From: Actinophytocola xanthii
GTDB lineage: Bacteria; Actinomycetota; Actinomycetes; Mycobacteriales; Pseudonocardiaceae
Direction of reading: 5' to 3'
DNA length: 64,000 bases
Assembly: GCF_001921205.1 (NCBI RefSeq)
Contig: NZ_MSIE01000014.1
Location: 124,001-188,000, forward strand
The notes under the pieces were generated by a model. That model searched no databases, was not told the DNA's origin, and saw only the letters and a list, made by a program, of their open reading frames with translations. How positions within the stretch are numbered: the first letter of the stretch is position 1; each line of letters begins with the position of its first letter. Positions 10,376 to 18,678 of the stretch are shown here, piece by piece. Made by a program: the position numbers and the translations under genes.

Positions 10376-12178
10376 ATGCGCGAACTCGCCGTCCCTCCGC
10401 TGGCCACCGTGCCGGACCGTGGCGGCCTGGCCGACATCGTCTACACCAACGCCGACGAGGCGCCCAACGCTGTCTCGTTCCGGCGCAAGGTCGGCGGCGC
10501 GTGGCGGGACGTCACGGCGGCGCAGTTCCTCGCTGAGGTGATCGACGTCGCGAAGGGACTCATCGCACAGGGCGTCGGCGCCGGCGACCGGGTCGGGATC
10601 CTGTCCGCGAACTGCTACGAGTGGACGCTGTTCGACTTCGCCGTCTGGGCCGCGGGTGCTGTGTCGGTGCCGATCTACGTGACCTCCTCCGAGGAGCAGA
10701 TCGAGTGGATCATGTCCGACTCCGGCGCCGTGGCCGTCGTGGTCGAGAACGCGGCCCTGGAGAAGAAGGTGGACGCGGTACGCGGTGCGCTGTCCGACCT
10801 CAAGCAGGTCTGGCGGATCGACGGCGGCGCGGTGGACACGCTGGTCGCCGCCGGCCGGGAGACCTCGACCGAGGCGGTCGAGGAGCGCAGGCGCTCGGTC
10901 GTCCCGGACGATCTCGCCACGATCATCTACACCTCCGGCACCACCGGCCGGCCCAAGGGCGTCGTTCTCACCCACCGCAACCTGTTCGCCTCGGTCGGCA
11001 ACGCCGTGGAGTACCTGGCCGCGATGTTCAAGGGTGACGAAGCGACCGCGGCGACGCCCTCAACGCTGCTGTTCCTCCCGCTGGCCCACGTGTTCGGCCG
11101 GATGGTCGAGGTCGGCGCGGTGCTGGCCAGGGCGACGCTCGGGCACTGGGCGGACGTGAAGACCCTCACCGACAACCTGGCCGAGTTCCGGCCGACGTTC
11201 ATCCTCTCCGTCCCCTATGTCCTGGAGAAGGTCTACAACGGCGCCCGGCAGAAGGCTCACGTCGGCGGCAAGGGCAAGATCTTCGACGCCGCCGCGGCGA
11301 CCGCCATCGCCTACAGCGAGGCCGGCGGGAAGGCCGGCCTCGGGCTCCGGCTCAAGCACGCCCTGTTCGACAAACTCGTCTACAGCAAGCTGCGTGCCGC
11401 TCTCGGCGGCCAGGTGCGGTACGCGATCTCGGGCGGAGCGGCGCTCGGCACCAGGCTCACCCACTTCTTCCGCGGCGTCGGCATCATCGTGCTCGAGGGC
11501 TACGGGCTGACCGAGTCGACGGCAGCCTCGTTCGTCAACGCCCCCGGGTTCTACAAGCCGGGAACCGTCGGCAGGCCGCTGCCCGGCACCGCGATCAGGG
11601 TGGGTGAGGACGGGGAGATCTACCTGCGCGGCGAGGGGCTGTTCCCCCGCTACTGGCAGAACGAGCAGGCGACCTGGGAGGCCATCGACGGCGACGGCTG
11701 GTTCGCGACCGGCGACCTCGGCGAGCTCGACAGCGGGGGCTTCCTGAAGATCACCGGCCGCAAGAAGGAGATCCTGGTGACCAGCGGCGGCAAGAACGTC
11801 GCGCCGTCCGTGATCGAGGACCGCATCTCGGCGCATCCGCTGGTGGGACAGGCCCTCGTGGTCGGCGACGGGCAGAAGTACATCGCCGCGCTGGTCACCA
11901 TCGACGCCGACTACTTCGGTTACTGGAAGACCACGGCCGGCAAGCCGGAGCACGCCACGGTCTCCGATCTGGCCGAGGACGCCGACCTTGTTGCCGAGAT
12001 CCAGCGCGCGATCGACGAGGGAAACCTCGCGGTCTCCACGGCGGAGTCGGTGCGGAAGTTCCGGATCCTGGACACCGAGTTCAACCCGGAGAACGGGTAC
12101 CTGACCCCGTCGCTCAAGCTCAAGCGAAATGTGATCATGAAGGATTTCGCCGCCGACGTCGAATCCCTGTACTCCTGA
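10376..12178 (+). CDS. Long-chain fatty-acid--CoA ligase (FadD15-like)
   Basis: A 600-residue adenylate-forming enzyme. IIYTSGTTGRPKGVV is the AMP/phosphate-binding P-loop, EGYGLTESTA the A4/A5 motif, GWFATGDLGELD the adenine-ribose motif and GRKKEILVTSGGKNVAP the A8 hinge. The insertion and C-terminus match long-chain acyl-CoA synthetases of the FadD15 group. The enzyme activates fatty acids with ATP and CoA for lipid synthesis or degradation. The ATG at 10376 follows GAGGAG by 7 bp and gives the family-typical start MRELAVPP; the GTG at 10358 is less likely. It stands alone between two hairpins. Confidence 0.9.
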   Translation: MRELAVPPLATVPDRGGLADIVYTNADEAPNAVSFRRKVGGAWRDVTAAQFLAEVIDVAKGLIAQGVGAGDRVGILSANCYEWTLFDFAVWAAGAVSVPIYVTSSEEQIEWIMSDSGAVAVVVENAALEKKVDAVRGALSDLKQVWRIDGGAVDTLVAAGRETSTEAVEERRRSVVPDDLATIIYTSGTTGRPKGVVLTHRNLFASVGNAVEYLAAMFKGDEATAATPSTLLFLPLAHVFGRMVEVGAVLARATLGHWADVKTLTDNLAEFRPTFILSVPYVLEKVYNGARQKAHVGGKGKIFDAAAATAIAYSEAGGKAGLGLRLKHALFDKLVYSKLRAALGGQVRYAISGGAALGTRLTHFFRGVGIIVLEGYGLTESTAASFVNAPGFYKPGTVGRPLPGTAIRVGEDGEIYLRGEGLFPRYWQNEQATWEAIDGDGWFATGDLGELDSGGFLKITGRKKEILVTSGGKNVAPSVIEDRISAHPLVGQALVVGDGQKYIAALVTIDADYFGYWKTTAGKPEHATVSDLAEDADLVAEIQRAIDEGNLAVSTAESVRKFRILDTEFNPENGYLTPSLKLKRNVIMKDFAADVESLYS

Positions 12179-12198
12179 TCTCATCACTGTTCGATAAC

Positions 12199-12224
12199 GG
12201 GGAAACACCGGGTAGGGTTTCTCC
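12199..12224 (+). terminator. Short hairpin between the acyl-CoA synthetase and VWA genes
   Basis: An 8-bp stem GGGGAAAC/GTTTCTCC with one G-U pair and a 10-base loop, 21 bp after the stop. It may end the upstream transcript or fold in the leader of the next gene. Confidence 0.4.
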
Positions 12225-12266
12225 GACTCGACCACGTCTCTGTCCCGACTCCGGAGGGCGACCGCG

Positions 12267-13976
12267 ATGGGGCGACACTCGTCGACCAAGCCGCGTGGCC
12301 TGCGCTCCAAGTCGCCGGTCGTCGTGCTCAGCGTGTTGCTCGTGCTGGCCCTGCTCGGCTGGTTCAGCTACGACCTGCTCAGCGACCGCCTCAGGACCTC
12401 GAGCTGCGAGTCGACGACGGTGGTGAAGGTGACCGCCGCCGAGGACATCGCGCCGGTGGTCACCCAGGTCGCCGACCGTGTGTCCGAAAAGGACGACGGT
12501 GCGTGCTACGACGTGGCCGTGACCGGCGGCGACTCCTCGACCGTCGCCGACTCGCTCGTCGTGTCCGACGGGAGCGAGCGGCCGGACGTCTGGATCCCGG
12601 AGTCGAAGATCTGGTTGCAGCGTGCCCAGGAGAAGGGCGCCTGGAACGTGCCGATCAACGGCACCTCGATCGCCAGCTCGCCCGTCGTGCTCGCGCTCAC
12701 CGAGGACGCCGCGACCCGGCTCGGTTGGCCGAACCAGGAGCTGGCCTGGTCACGGGTGCTCGGCCCGGAGGCCCCGACCAACCTCAGGATCGGCCTGCCC
12801 GACCCGGCCCGCGCACCGACCGGCGCGTCCGCGCTGTTCGGCGTGCGGAGCCTGTACCAGGGCGTGCCCGACGCCGCCAAGGCGATCACCTCCCGGCTGC
12901 GTGCGCTGTCGACGAACACCGTCACCGAGGAGAGGGAGCTGTTCGAGCGGCTGCCCGGAACGACCAGCGCGGCCCAGCCGTTGGACGGGTTCCCGACCTC
13001 CGAGCTGGCCGTGCTCCGGCACAACGTCCGGTCCTCGGACAACCCGCTGGTCGCGGCGTACGCCTCGGACACGGTGCCGTCGCTGGACTACCCGTACGTC
13101 GTGCTGCCCGACACCGGCCGGGAGAAGCGGGACGCGGCCGAGCGCTTCCTGGCCGAGCTGATCGCCCAGGAGTCCGCCGACACGATGACCGACGCCGGCT
13201 TCCGCACCCCGGACGGCGAGATGCTGCGCGACCGGGACACCAACCAGCGCACCAACGCGGCCAAGATGACGCCCGCGCCACCGCCGGGCCCGGGTGAGCT
13301 CGACACGGTGCTGAACGAGTGGGCCGGGGTGAACCTGAGCGCCCGGATCCAGGTTCTGATGGACGTCTCGGGGTCGATGAACGAACCCGTGCCGGGCACC
13401 GGCCGCAACCGGATGGCGGTGACCCTGCAGGCCGCGCAGCTCGGCATCGGGCTGATGAAGCCGACGACGAAGTTGGGGATCTGGCTGTTCTCGACGGACC
13501 TGGACGGGAAGGACCGCGACTACCGCGAGCTGCTTCCCGTGCGGCTGGTGTCCGAGCACGCGGCCAACGGGGCGATCGACCGGCTGTCGCAGGTGACCGC
13601 GCTGCCGAACGGGGCGACAGGGCTGTACGACAGCACGTTGGCCGCCTACCGGTCGGCGAGGCAGAACTACGAGCCCGGGCGGATCAACGTCGTCGTGGTG
13701 CTGACCGACGGTCGGAACGAGGACGCGAACGGGATCAGCCGGCAGCAGCTGCTGAAGGAGCTGGGCGCCCTGCAGGACCCGCGTCGGCCGGTACAGATCT
13801 TCGGCATCGGCATCGGCCCCGACATAGACCGGGAGGAGCTGCGCGCGATCTCGGCGGCGACGGGTGGGCAGGAGTTCACCACACCGGATCCCACGAAGAT
13901 CGGCGACATCTTCTACGCGGCGCTGGCGAAGCTGCTGTGCCAGCCGCCCGCGTGCCAGCCTCAGGCCGGGGGCTGA
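12267..13976 (+). CDS. Membrane-anchored solute-binding-like/VWA-domain protein
   Basis: A 569-residue protein with one N-terminal membrane helix (VVVLSVLLVLALLGWF, ~19-34). Residues ~45-310 resemble an extracellular substrate-binding domain (ABC-type periplasmic fold: DVWIPESKIW, SSPVVLAL, LDYPYVVL). Residues ~365-560 are a von Willebrand A domain with an intact MIDAS: DVSGSMN, the Thr in NGATGLYD and Asp in VLTDGRNED. Such fusions are common in actinobacteria; their ligand is unknown, but metal-dependent protein or surface binding outside the membrane is expected from the VWA domain. A lone gene, followed by a hairpin. Confidence 0.75.
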   Translation: MGRHSSTKPRGLRSKSPVVVLSVLLVLALLGWFSYDLLSDRLRTSSCESTTVVKVTAAEDIAPVVTQVADRVSEKDDGACYDVAVTGGDSSTVADSLVVSDGSERPDVWIPESKIWLQRAQEKGAWNVPINGTSIASSPVVLALTEDAATRLGWPNQELAWSRVLGPEAPTNLRIGLPDPARAPTGASALFGVRSLYQGVPDAAKAITSRLRALSTNTVTEERELFERLPGTTSAAQPLDGFPTSELAVLRHNVRSSDNPLVAAYASDTVPSLDYPYVVLPDTGREKRDAAERFLAELIAQESADTMTDAGFRTPDGEMLRDRDTNQRTNAAKMTPAPPPGPGELDTVLNEWAGVNLSARIQVLMDVSGSMNEPVPGTGRNRMAVTLQAAQLGIGLMKPTTKLGIWLFSTDLDGKDRDYRELLPVRLVSEHAANGAIDRLSQVTALPNGATGLYDSTLAAYRSARQNYEPGRINVVVVLTDGRNEDANGISRQQLLKELGALQDPRRPVQIFGIGIGPDIDREELRAISAATGGQEFTTPDPTKIGDIFYAALAKLLCQPPACQPQAGG

Positions 13977-13981
13977 GCAGA

Positions 13982-14008
13982 GGGGCCGACCTCATCGAGG
14001 CCGGCCCC
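13982..14008 (+). terminator. Hairpin terminator after the VWA gene
   Basis: GGGGCCG and CGGCCCC arms enclosing a second CCTC/GAGG stem, starting 5 bp after the stop codon. Confidence 0.6.
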
Positions 14009-14055
14009 GCACGCCCGTTGATCGTTCAACACGCGCCCCTCGCTTCTCCCGGGGG

Positions 14056-14217
14056 TCACGCACGGGAGAGGAGTTCGCAGGAGGTGCGTTCGGTGTCGCG
14101 GTCCTGGACGTCGGTGCTGCCGGCCAGGTGGGGGTGGAGGGCGGACTGGCGGATGCGGTTGCGCTCCAGGCCGTGGATGACGAGGGCGATGACGATGGCG
14201 GTGATGAGAAGTTCCAT
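14056..14217 (-). CDS. Small single-pass membrane protein (53 aa), hypothetical
   Basis: ATG at 14217, stop at 14056. Residues 4-14 (LITAIVIALVI) form one short hydrophobic segment followed by a charged cytoplasmic tail (GLERNRIRQS). No family recognised. It is divergent from the GlxA-type regulator at 14304, and the 86-bp gap must hold both promoters. Regular codon use and a gene-free surrounding favour a real gene, but the ribosome site is weak. Confidence 0.45.
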   Translation of the reverse strand: MELLITAIVIALVIHGLERNRIRQSALHPHLAGSTDVQDRDTERTSCELLSRA

Positions 14218-14303
14218 GGCACTAAGTTTGCGTTCGGCTTGATCCTGCCACCAGTGGCAGGTCTGTCCTTGTGCGTATAAATCCTGCCAAGTAGGCTCTG
14301 GGC

Positions 14304-15257
14304 ATGCTGAAGACGGTCGCCGCGGTGTTGCTCGAGGACGTCGCGCCCTTCGAGTTCGGGGTGTTGTGCGAGGTCTTCGGCCTCGATCGGAGGGATGAGG
14401 GGGTGCCCTTCGTCGACTTTCTCGTGTGTGGGGAGGAGGCTGGGCGGCCCCTGCGGACGAGTGTCGGGGCGCGGATCACGCCGGAGCACGGGCTGGACGC
14501 CGTCGCGGACGCGGATCTCGTGGCGGTGCCGGCGGTCACCATGCGCGACGAGGACGACTACCCGATCGCGGTTCTCGAGTGCCTGCGGACCGCCTCCGCT
14601 CGGGGGGCCACCCTGCTCTCGGTGTGTAGCGGTGCCTTCGTGCTCGGAGCGGCAGGGCTGTTGGACGGACGCCGCTGTACCACGCACTGGCGTCATGCCG
14701 ACCAACTCGCCGAGCGGTACCCCAAGGCGCTGCTCGATCCGGACGTGTTGTTCGTCGACGACGGCGACATCGTCACCAGTGCGGGCACGGCTGCTGGCAT
14801 CGACGCCTGCCTGCACCTCGTGCGTCGAGAGCAGGGGTCGGCCGCGGCGACCGCGATCGCGCGGCGGATGGTGGTGCCGCCCCAGCGCGACGGGGGACAG
14901 CGCCAGTACATCGAGCTGCCGATGCCGGAGTGCACTGCCGACAGCCTTTCCCCGGTGCTCACCTGGATGGTCGCCAACCTGGCGACCGACCACCCGGTGG
15001 CCGCCCTGGCCCAGCGGGCGCGGATGTCCGAGCGCACGTTCGCGCGCCGGTTCGTGGCCGAGACGGGCACCACGCCACACCGGTGGCTCACCATGCAGCG
15101 GGTGTTGCACGCTCGCCAACTCCTCGAGGAGACCCGGCTCTCGGTCGAGGAGATCGCCGACCAGTGCGGGTTCTCCTCCGCCGCGTTGCTGCGCCACCAC
15201 TTCAACCGGGTCGTCGGCGTCGCCCCCAAGGACTACCGGCGCACCTTCGGCTGCTAG
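14304..15257 (+). CDS. GlxA-type transcriptional regulator (DJ-1/PfpI domain + AraC HTH)
   Basis: A 317-residue protein. Residues ~5-180 form a DJ-1/PfpI-like amidotransferase fold with the nucleophile-elbow region LLSVCSGAFVLGAAG and GTAAGIDACLHLV, as in GlxA/FtrA regulators. Residues ~215-315 carry two helix-turn-helices of the AraC family (ERTFARRFVAETGTTPHRWL and IADQCGFSSAALLRHHFNR). The N-terminal domain probably senses a small ligand rather than acting as an enzyme. It is likely to control itself or the small divergent membrane gene. Start ATG 14304. Confidence 0.85.
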   Translation: MLKTVAAVLLEDVAPFEFGVLCEVFGLDRRDEGVPFVDFLVCGEEAGRPLRTSVGARITPEHGLDAVADADLVAVPAVTMRDEDDYPIAVLECLRTASARGATLLSVCSGAFVLGAAGLLDGRRCTTHWRHADQLAERYPKALLDPDVLFVDDGDIVTSAGTAAGIDACLHLVRREQGSAAATAIARRMVVPPQRDGGQRQYIELPMPECTADSLSPVLTWMVANLATDHPVAALAQRARMSERTFARRFVAETGTTPHRWLTMQRVLHARQLLEETRLSVEEIADQCGFSSAALLRHHFNRVVGVAPKDYRRTFGC

Positions 15258-15409
15258 AGCTGCTCCCGTCCACTCTGGACCATCACTCGACTGATCATCG
15301 AGGCGGGGACGGAACAATCGTTGACAGGGTTGACGAAATGCTCGCGCTCAGGTCGAGGCACACTCACGTTCTCTCGTCCTGGCAGGGGTTTCGACGATAT
15401 ACCTGGTAC

Positions 15410-15778
15410 GTGAGCCAGCAGCAGCAGGTCGACGTCTACGTCGCTTCGTGGAACGAGCCGGACGTCGATCAGCGGCGGGTGCTGATCGAGGCGGCCTGGG
15501 CGAATGGGGGGACCTACCACGCCCCCGCCGTCGAGGCCCTGGGGTTCGGCGCCATCAGTGACAACATCTCCCGTATCCGCAACAAGTACCCCAACCGCGT
15601 GTTCTGCCGGACCAGTGAGGTGTTCTCGCACCGGCAGCGCGCCCGCTACACCTGGGCGATGCTCGACCCCGCCGGCTCGGCCACGATCGCTGGCGTGGAC
15701 TACGCCCTGTTCGACACCGACGGCAAGCTCCGCCGGGTCCACTGCGTCTATCAGCGCAAGCCCCGCGCGGGCGAGTAA
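15410..15778 (+). CDS. SnoaL-like/NTF2-fold protein
   Basis: With the GTG at 15410 this is a 122-residue protein, the usual length for SnoaL-like (NTF2-fold) proteins, beginning SQQQQVDVYVASWNE. An in-frame ATG at 15338 would add 24 residues unlike the family. A TATACC-like -10 element lies about 7 bp before 15410, so transcription may start at or near the GTG (leaderless). Members act as small-ligand isomerases, cyclases or dehydratases, or are non-enzymatic. It ends facing the DAGK-like gene of the biosynthetic operon across a small hairpin and is probably not part of that operon. Confidence 0.6.
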   Translation: MSQQQQVDVYVASWNEPDVDQRRVLIEAAWANGGTYHAPAVEALGFGAISDNISRIRNKYPNRVFCRTSEVFSHRQRARYTWAMLDPAGSATIAGVDYALFDTDGKLRRVHCVYQRKPRAGE

Positions 15779-15779
15779 C

Positions 15780-15795
15780 GCGGCCCTCAGGCCGC
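15780..15795. terminator. Short bidirectional hairpin between convergent genes
   Basis: GCGGCC-CTCA-GGCCGC, a 6-bp stem overlapping the end of the DAGK-like gene. It could serve both transcripts. Confidence 0.4.
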
Positions 15796-16680
15796 CGAGG
15801 CCGCGCTCTCGGCGGCCGTGATCATCAGCAATGCCGCGGGGAAGACGGTGAGCGTTCGGCTCGCGCGGTCTGTCGCCAGTACCTCGCCGTCGTGCTCGAA
15901 CCAGAGCGGCCCGCCGTCCGTGCGTTCGATCCGCACCACCCGTCCCCTGGCGTAGACCACTCCCGGACGGTTGAGATGGGTGCCTGCGGTGGTCAGCGGG
16001 AGGATCGAGGCAACCTCGTGCTCCCCGCCTATCACGCACACGTCCAGCAGGCCGTCGTCCGGCTCGGAGTGCGGCAGCAGCTGGAACTCCCCACCCCGGT
16101 AGCGACTTCCGCCGACGTTCGCGAGTAGCGTCGATCCATTATGGACTGTAATGCCGTCGACCAGCACGCGGCCGGGATAGGGACGGTAGCGTGCCGCCAC
16201 CTCCTCGATCGCCGCCCGGTAGGACGTCCCGCGCGCCTTCGCGGCGTGGGTCACCCGCGGCGAGAACCCCGCGCTCGCCCCGGACAGCACCAGGCGCCCG
16301 TCCAGGCGGGCCAGGTCGAGTCGGCGGGCGGGGGCGCCGGCCAGGGCGCGGGACAACGCCACCGCCCACGGGGTGGCCCCCCACAGCGAGCGGTACAGCG
16401 AGTTCGCCGTACCCGCTGGGATGATCAGCATCGGCACCGCGCGCCACGCGGTCGCGAGGCCGGCCGCGACCTCGCGGGCGGTGCCGTCACCGCCGACGGC
16501 CACCACCAGGTCGGCCGTGTTCGCCGCCGCCGCCGCGATGTCGGTTCCCTCTCCCGGAAAGGCCGTCCACCGAACGGACACCGGCCGGCCGCACCGGCGC
16601 ACGATCTGCCACACGAGGTCCGCGCCGACACCGCCGGCGGCCGGGTTGGCGATGATCAGGATGCTGTCGCGAGCGTGCAC
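15787..16680 (-). CDS. Diacylglycerol kinase-like lipid/small-molecule kinase (VlmJ-type candidate)
   Basis: A 297-residue DAGK-catalytic-domain protein. ILIIANPAAGG is the nucleotide-binding start, VAVGGDGTAREVA (~63-75) carries the GGDGT signature and IPAGTANSLYRSL the second phosphate loop. The GTG at 16680 sits behind GGAGGAAAG. Its first 25 bases overlap the end of the MaoC gene, so it is the last gene of the minus-strand operon. In valanimycin biosynthesis the kinase VlmJ, recalled as a DAGK homologue, phosphorylates the serine-derived hydroxyl of valanimycin hydrate before elimination. The same job on an azoxy intermediate is inferred here. A plain lipid kinase role is the alternative. 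Confidence 0.75.
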   Translation of the reverse strand: MHARDSILIIANPAAGGVGADLVWQIVRRCGRPVSVRWTAFPGEGTDIAAAAANTADLVVAVGGDGTAREVAAGLATAWRAVPMLIIPAGTANSLYRSLWGATPWAVALSRALAGAPARRLDLARLDGRLVLSGASAGFSPRVTHAAKARGTSYRAAIEEVAARYRPYPGRVLVDGITVHNGSTLLANVGGSRYRGGEFQLLPHSEPDDGLLDVCVIGGEHEVASILPLTTAGTHLNRPGVVYARGRVVRIERTDGGPLWFEHDGEVLATDRASRTLTVFPAALLMITAAESAASAA

Positions 16681-17180
16681 CTTTCCTCCTCCCGGTAGAG
16701 CAGGCGAATCCGCGCCGAGCACGCGACAGGTCCGTCGGCCAACTCCAGCGCCACGGCGATCGTCGCCTCGACGTAACCGCGTGGGCGGATCGAGACCGAG
16801 ACCAGGTCGGCCACCAACCGCAGCCGGGCGCCGGCCGGCACCGGTACCCAGAACCGCACCCGGTCCAACCCCTTGTGCAGCACGAGCGCCGCACCGTCCA
16901 CAACGAACAGTGAGAACAGCAGCGGCACGACGAGCGACAGGCTCAGCATGCCGTGCGCCACGGTGGCTCCGAACGGGCCGTCCGCCGCCCGCTCCGGGTC
17001 GTGGTGGATCCACTGGCGGTCGCCGGTCAGCTCGCCGAACGTGTCGATGTCGCACTGCGGGACCTCGCGGTAGGCGGAGACCCCGAGCCTGGTGCCGGCG
17101 GCGGCCGCCAGCGCCTTCGGCTGGGAGAAACGGATCACGACCGGGCCTCCTTCGTCGCCGGTGGGGGAGAGCGTGACCAT
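16656..17180 (-). CDS. MaoC-like hot-dog-fold (R)-specific dehydratase
   Basis: A 174-residue single hot-dog domain. FGELTGDRQWIHHDPERA (~48-65) is the hydratase-2 motif with the Asp/His pair, and GATVAHGMLSLSL follows as in MaoC-type enoyl-CoA or enoyl-ACP hydratases. Such enzymes interconvert 3-hydroxyacyl and 2-enoyl thioesters. The ATG at 17180 lies 7 bp after the KAS II stop. In the operon it would dehydrate 3-hydroxyacyl-ACP made by KAS II and a host ketoreductase, or act late on the product. Confidence 0.8.
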   Translation of the reverse strand: MVTLSPTGDEGGPVVIRFSQPKALAAAAGTRLGVSAYREVPQCDIDTFGELTGDRQWIHHDPERAADGPFGATVAHGMLSLSLVVPLLFSLFVVDGAALVLHKGLDRVRFWVPVPAGARLRLVADLVSVSIRPRGYVEATIAVALELADGPVACSARIRLLYREEERCTLATAS

Positions 17181-17187
17181 GGCGCCC

Positions 17188-18423
17188 TCAGTTCGCCGTC
17201 AGCACGAGTACCGCGTTCTGACCGCCGAAGCCGAACGAGTTGCTCGTCGCGGCGGCGACCGGGACGGTCCGCGGCCCGCCGCGCACGACGTCGAGGTCGA
17301 GCTCCGGGTCCTGGGACTCGAGGTTGGCCGTCGGCGGCACCACTGATTCCGAAATAGACAGTGCGGTACAGGCGGCCTCGATGGCTCCCGCCGCACCCAG
17401 CGGGTGACCGGTGACCCCCTTGACCGACGTGACCGCCGGTCGTCGGGGGAACACTCGCCGAAGCACCCGGGCCTCCACGGCGTCACCCGCGGCCGTCGAC
17501 GTGCCGTGCGCGTTCACATGGTCCACATCGGACGCGCTCAGGCCCGCGTCCGCCAGCGCCGCGCGGATCGCGGCCTCCGCGGCGGTGCCGGCCGGGTCCG
17601 GCGCTGTGGCGTGGTGGGCGTCGGCCGACGCCCCGTAGCCGCTGACCCTGGCCAGGACGCGGGCGCCGCGCGCCCGCGCGTGCTCGGGCCGCTCGAGCAC
17701 GAGGACGCCGGCGCCCTCGGCGGCGACGAACCCGTCCCGGTCGCGGTCGAACGGGCGGGAGGCGCGGGCCGGGTCGTCGACCCGACCCGACAGCGCACCC
17801 ATCCTGGTGAACCCGGCCACGATCGGCCGGGACAGACCTGCCTCGGCCCCGCCGGCCAGCACGATGTCGCACCGCCCGGCCCGCAGCAGGTCCCGCGCGG
17901 TGCCGATCGCCGTCGTGGCGGAGGCGCAGGCGGTCGTCGTGACCAGGTTCGGCCCGTGCGCGCCGCAGTCCATGGCCAGGTAGCCGGCCACCATGTTCAC
18001 CCCCATCATCGGGATGAGCAGCGAGGACACCTTGTCAGCGCCCTCGGCGAGCATCGTGCGGTGCTGTGCGGTGAACGTGCCGACGCCGCCGAGCGCGTTC
18101 CCCATCACCACGCCGACCCTCGTGCCGTCCCAGGCCGCCGGGTCCAGACCGGCGTCGGTGAGCGCCTCCCGCGCGGCGACCAGCGCGAGGTGCACGTACC
18201 GATCCAGCCGCCAGGCTCTCCGCCGGCCGAGCAGGGCGTCGGCGTCGAAGCCGGGGATCCGGCAGGTGATGTCGACGGACATGCCGTCGAGCGAGGTGTC
18301 CCGCGAGGCGGTGGGGCGACCGGCCAGGATCGCCTGCCAGCTGGGACGGACACCAACCCCGCCCGGGGTGACCAGACCGACACCGGTCACCGCGGCGTGG
18401 AACTCCTCGGCGGTGTCAGTCAT
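17188..18423 (-). CDS. 3-oxoacyl-ACP synthase II (KAS II/FabF-type)
   Basis: A 411-residue thiolase-fold condensing enzyme with an intact Cys166-His306-His340 triad (TTACASA, NAHGTST, GVTGHPLG). It extends acyl-ACP chains by decarboxylative condensation with malonyl-ACP. Only one KS with a cysteine is present and there is no chain-length-factor partner, so this is fatty-acid-like rather than an aromatic type II PKS. The start overlaps the ACP stop by 8 bp. As a duplicate of the housekeeping FabF, it is presumably dedicated to this cluster. Confidence 0.9.
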   Translation of the reverse strand: MTDTAEEFHAAVTGVGLVTPGGVGVRPSWQAILAGRPTASRDTSLDGMSVDITCRIPGFDADALLGRRRAWRLDRYVHLALVAAREALTDAGLDPAAWDGTRVGVVMGNALGGVGTFTAQHRTMLAEGADKVSSLLIPMMGVNMVAGYLAMDCGAHGPNLVTTTACASATTAIGTARDLLRAGRCDIVLAGGAEAGLSRPIVAGFTRMGALSGRVDDPARASRPFDRDRDGFVAAEGAGVLVLERPEHARARGARVLARVSGYGASADAHHATAPDPAGTAAEAAIRAALADAGLSASDVDHVNAHGTSTAAGDAVEARVLRRVFPRRPAVTSVKGVTGHPLGAAGAIEAACTALSISESVVPPTANLESQDPELDLDVVRGGPRTVPVAAATSNSFGFGGQNAVLVLTAN

Positions 18424-18664
18424 TGCCGGCGGCGCCCTTCGCGGTGAGCACCGCCACCGCGTCCCCGATCCTGGCCCGTGGTGAGACCTCGTCCTCGCCG
18501 AGCACGACCCCGAACTCCTTCTCCGCCACCATGGCGAACTCGACGATCGCGAGGGAGTCCAGGTCGAGCGAGGCGAACGTGGCGTCCGGGGTCACCTCGT
18601 GCTCCTCGACCCCGAAGTAGGACACCAGGATCCCGGACAGGCGCTGAAGAACCGTTGGCGACAT
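18416..18664 (-). CDS. Acyl carrier protein
   Basis: An 82-residue four-helix ACP. Ser37 in DLDSLAIVEF is the phosphopantetheine attachment site. The ATG at 18664 is chosen because GGAGG lies 8 bp upstream; the in-frame GTG at 18679 would put that ribosome site inside the gene. It lies between KAS III and KAS II and overlaps the latter, so the three form the chain-building core of the operon. No phosphopantetheinyl transferase is seen nearby; a host enzyme would activate it. Confidence 0.92.
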   Translation of the reverse strand: MSPTVLQRLSGILVSYFGVEEHEVTPDATFASLDLDSLAIVEFAMVAEKEFGVVLGEDEVSPRARIGDAVAVLTAKGAAGND

Positions 18665-18678
18665 GGCGTTTTCCTCCA

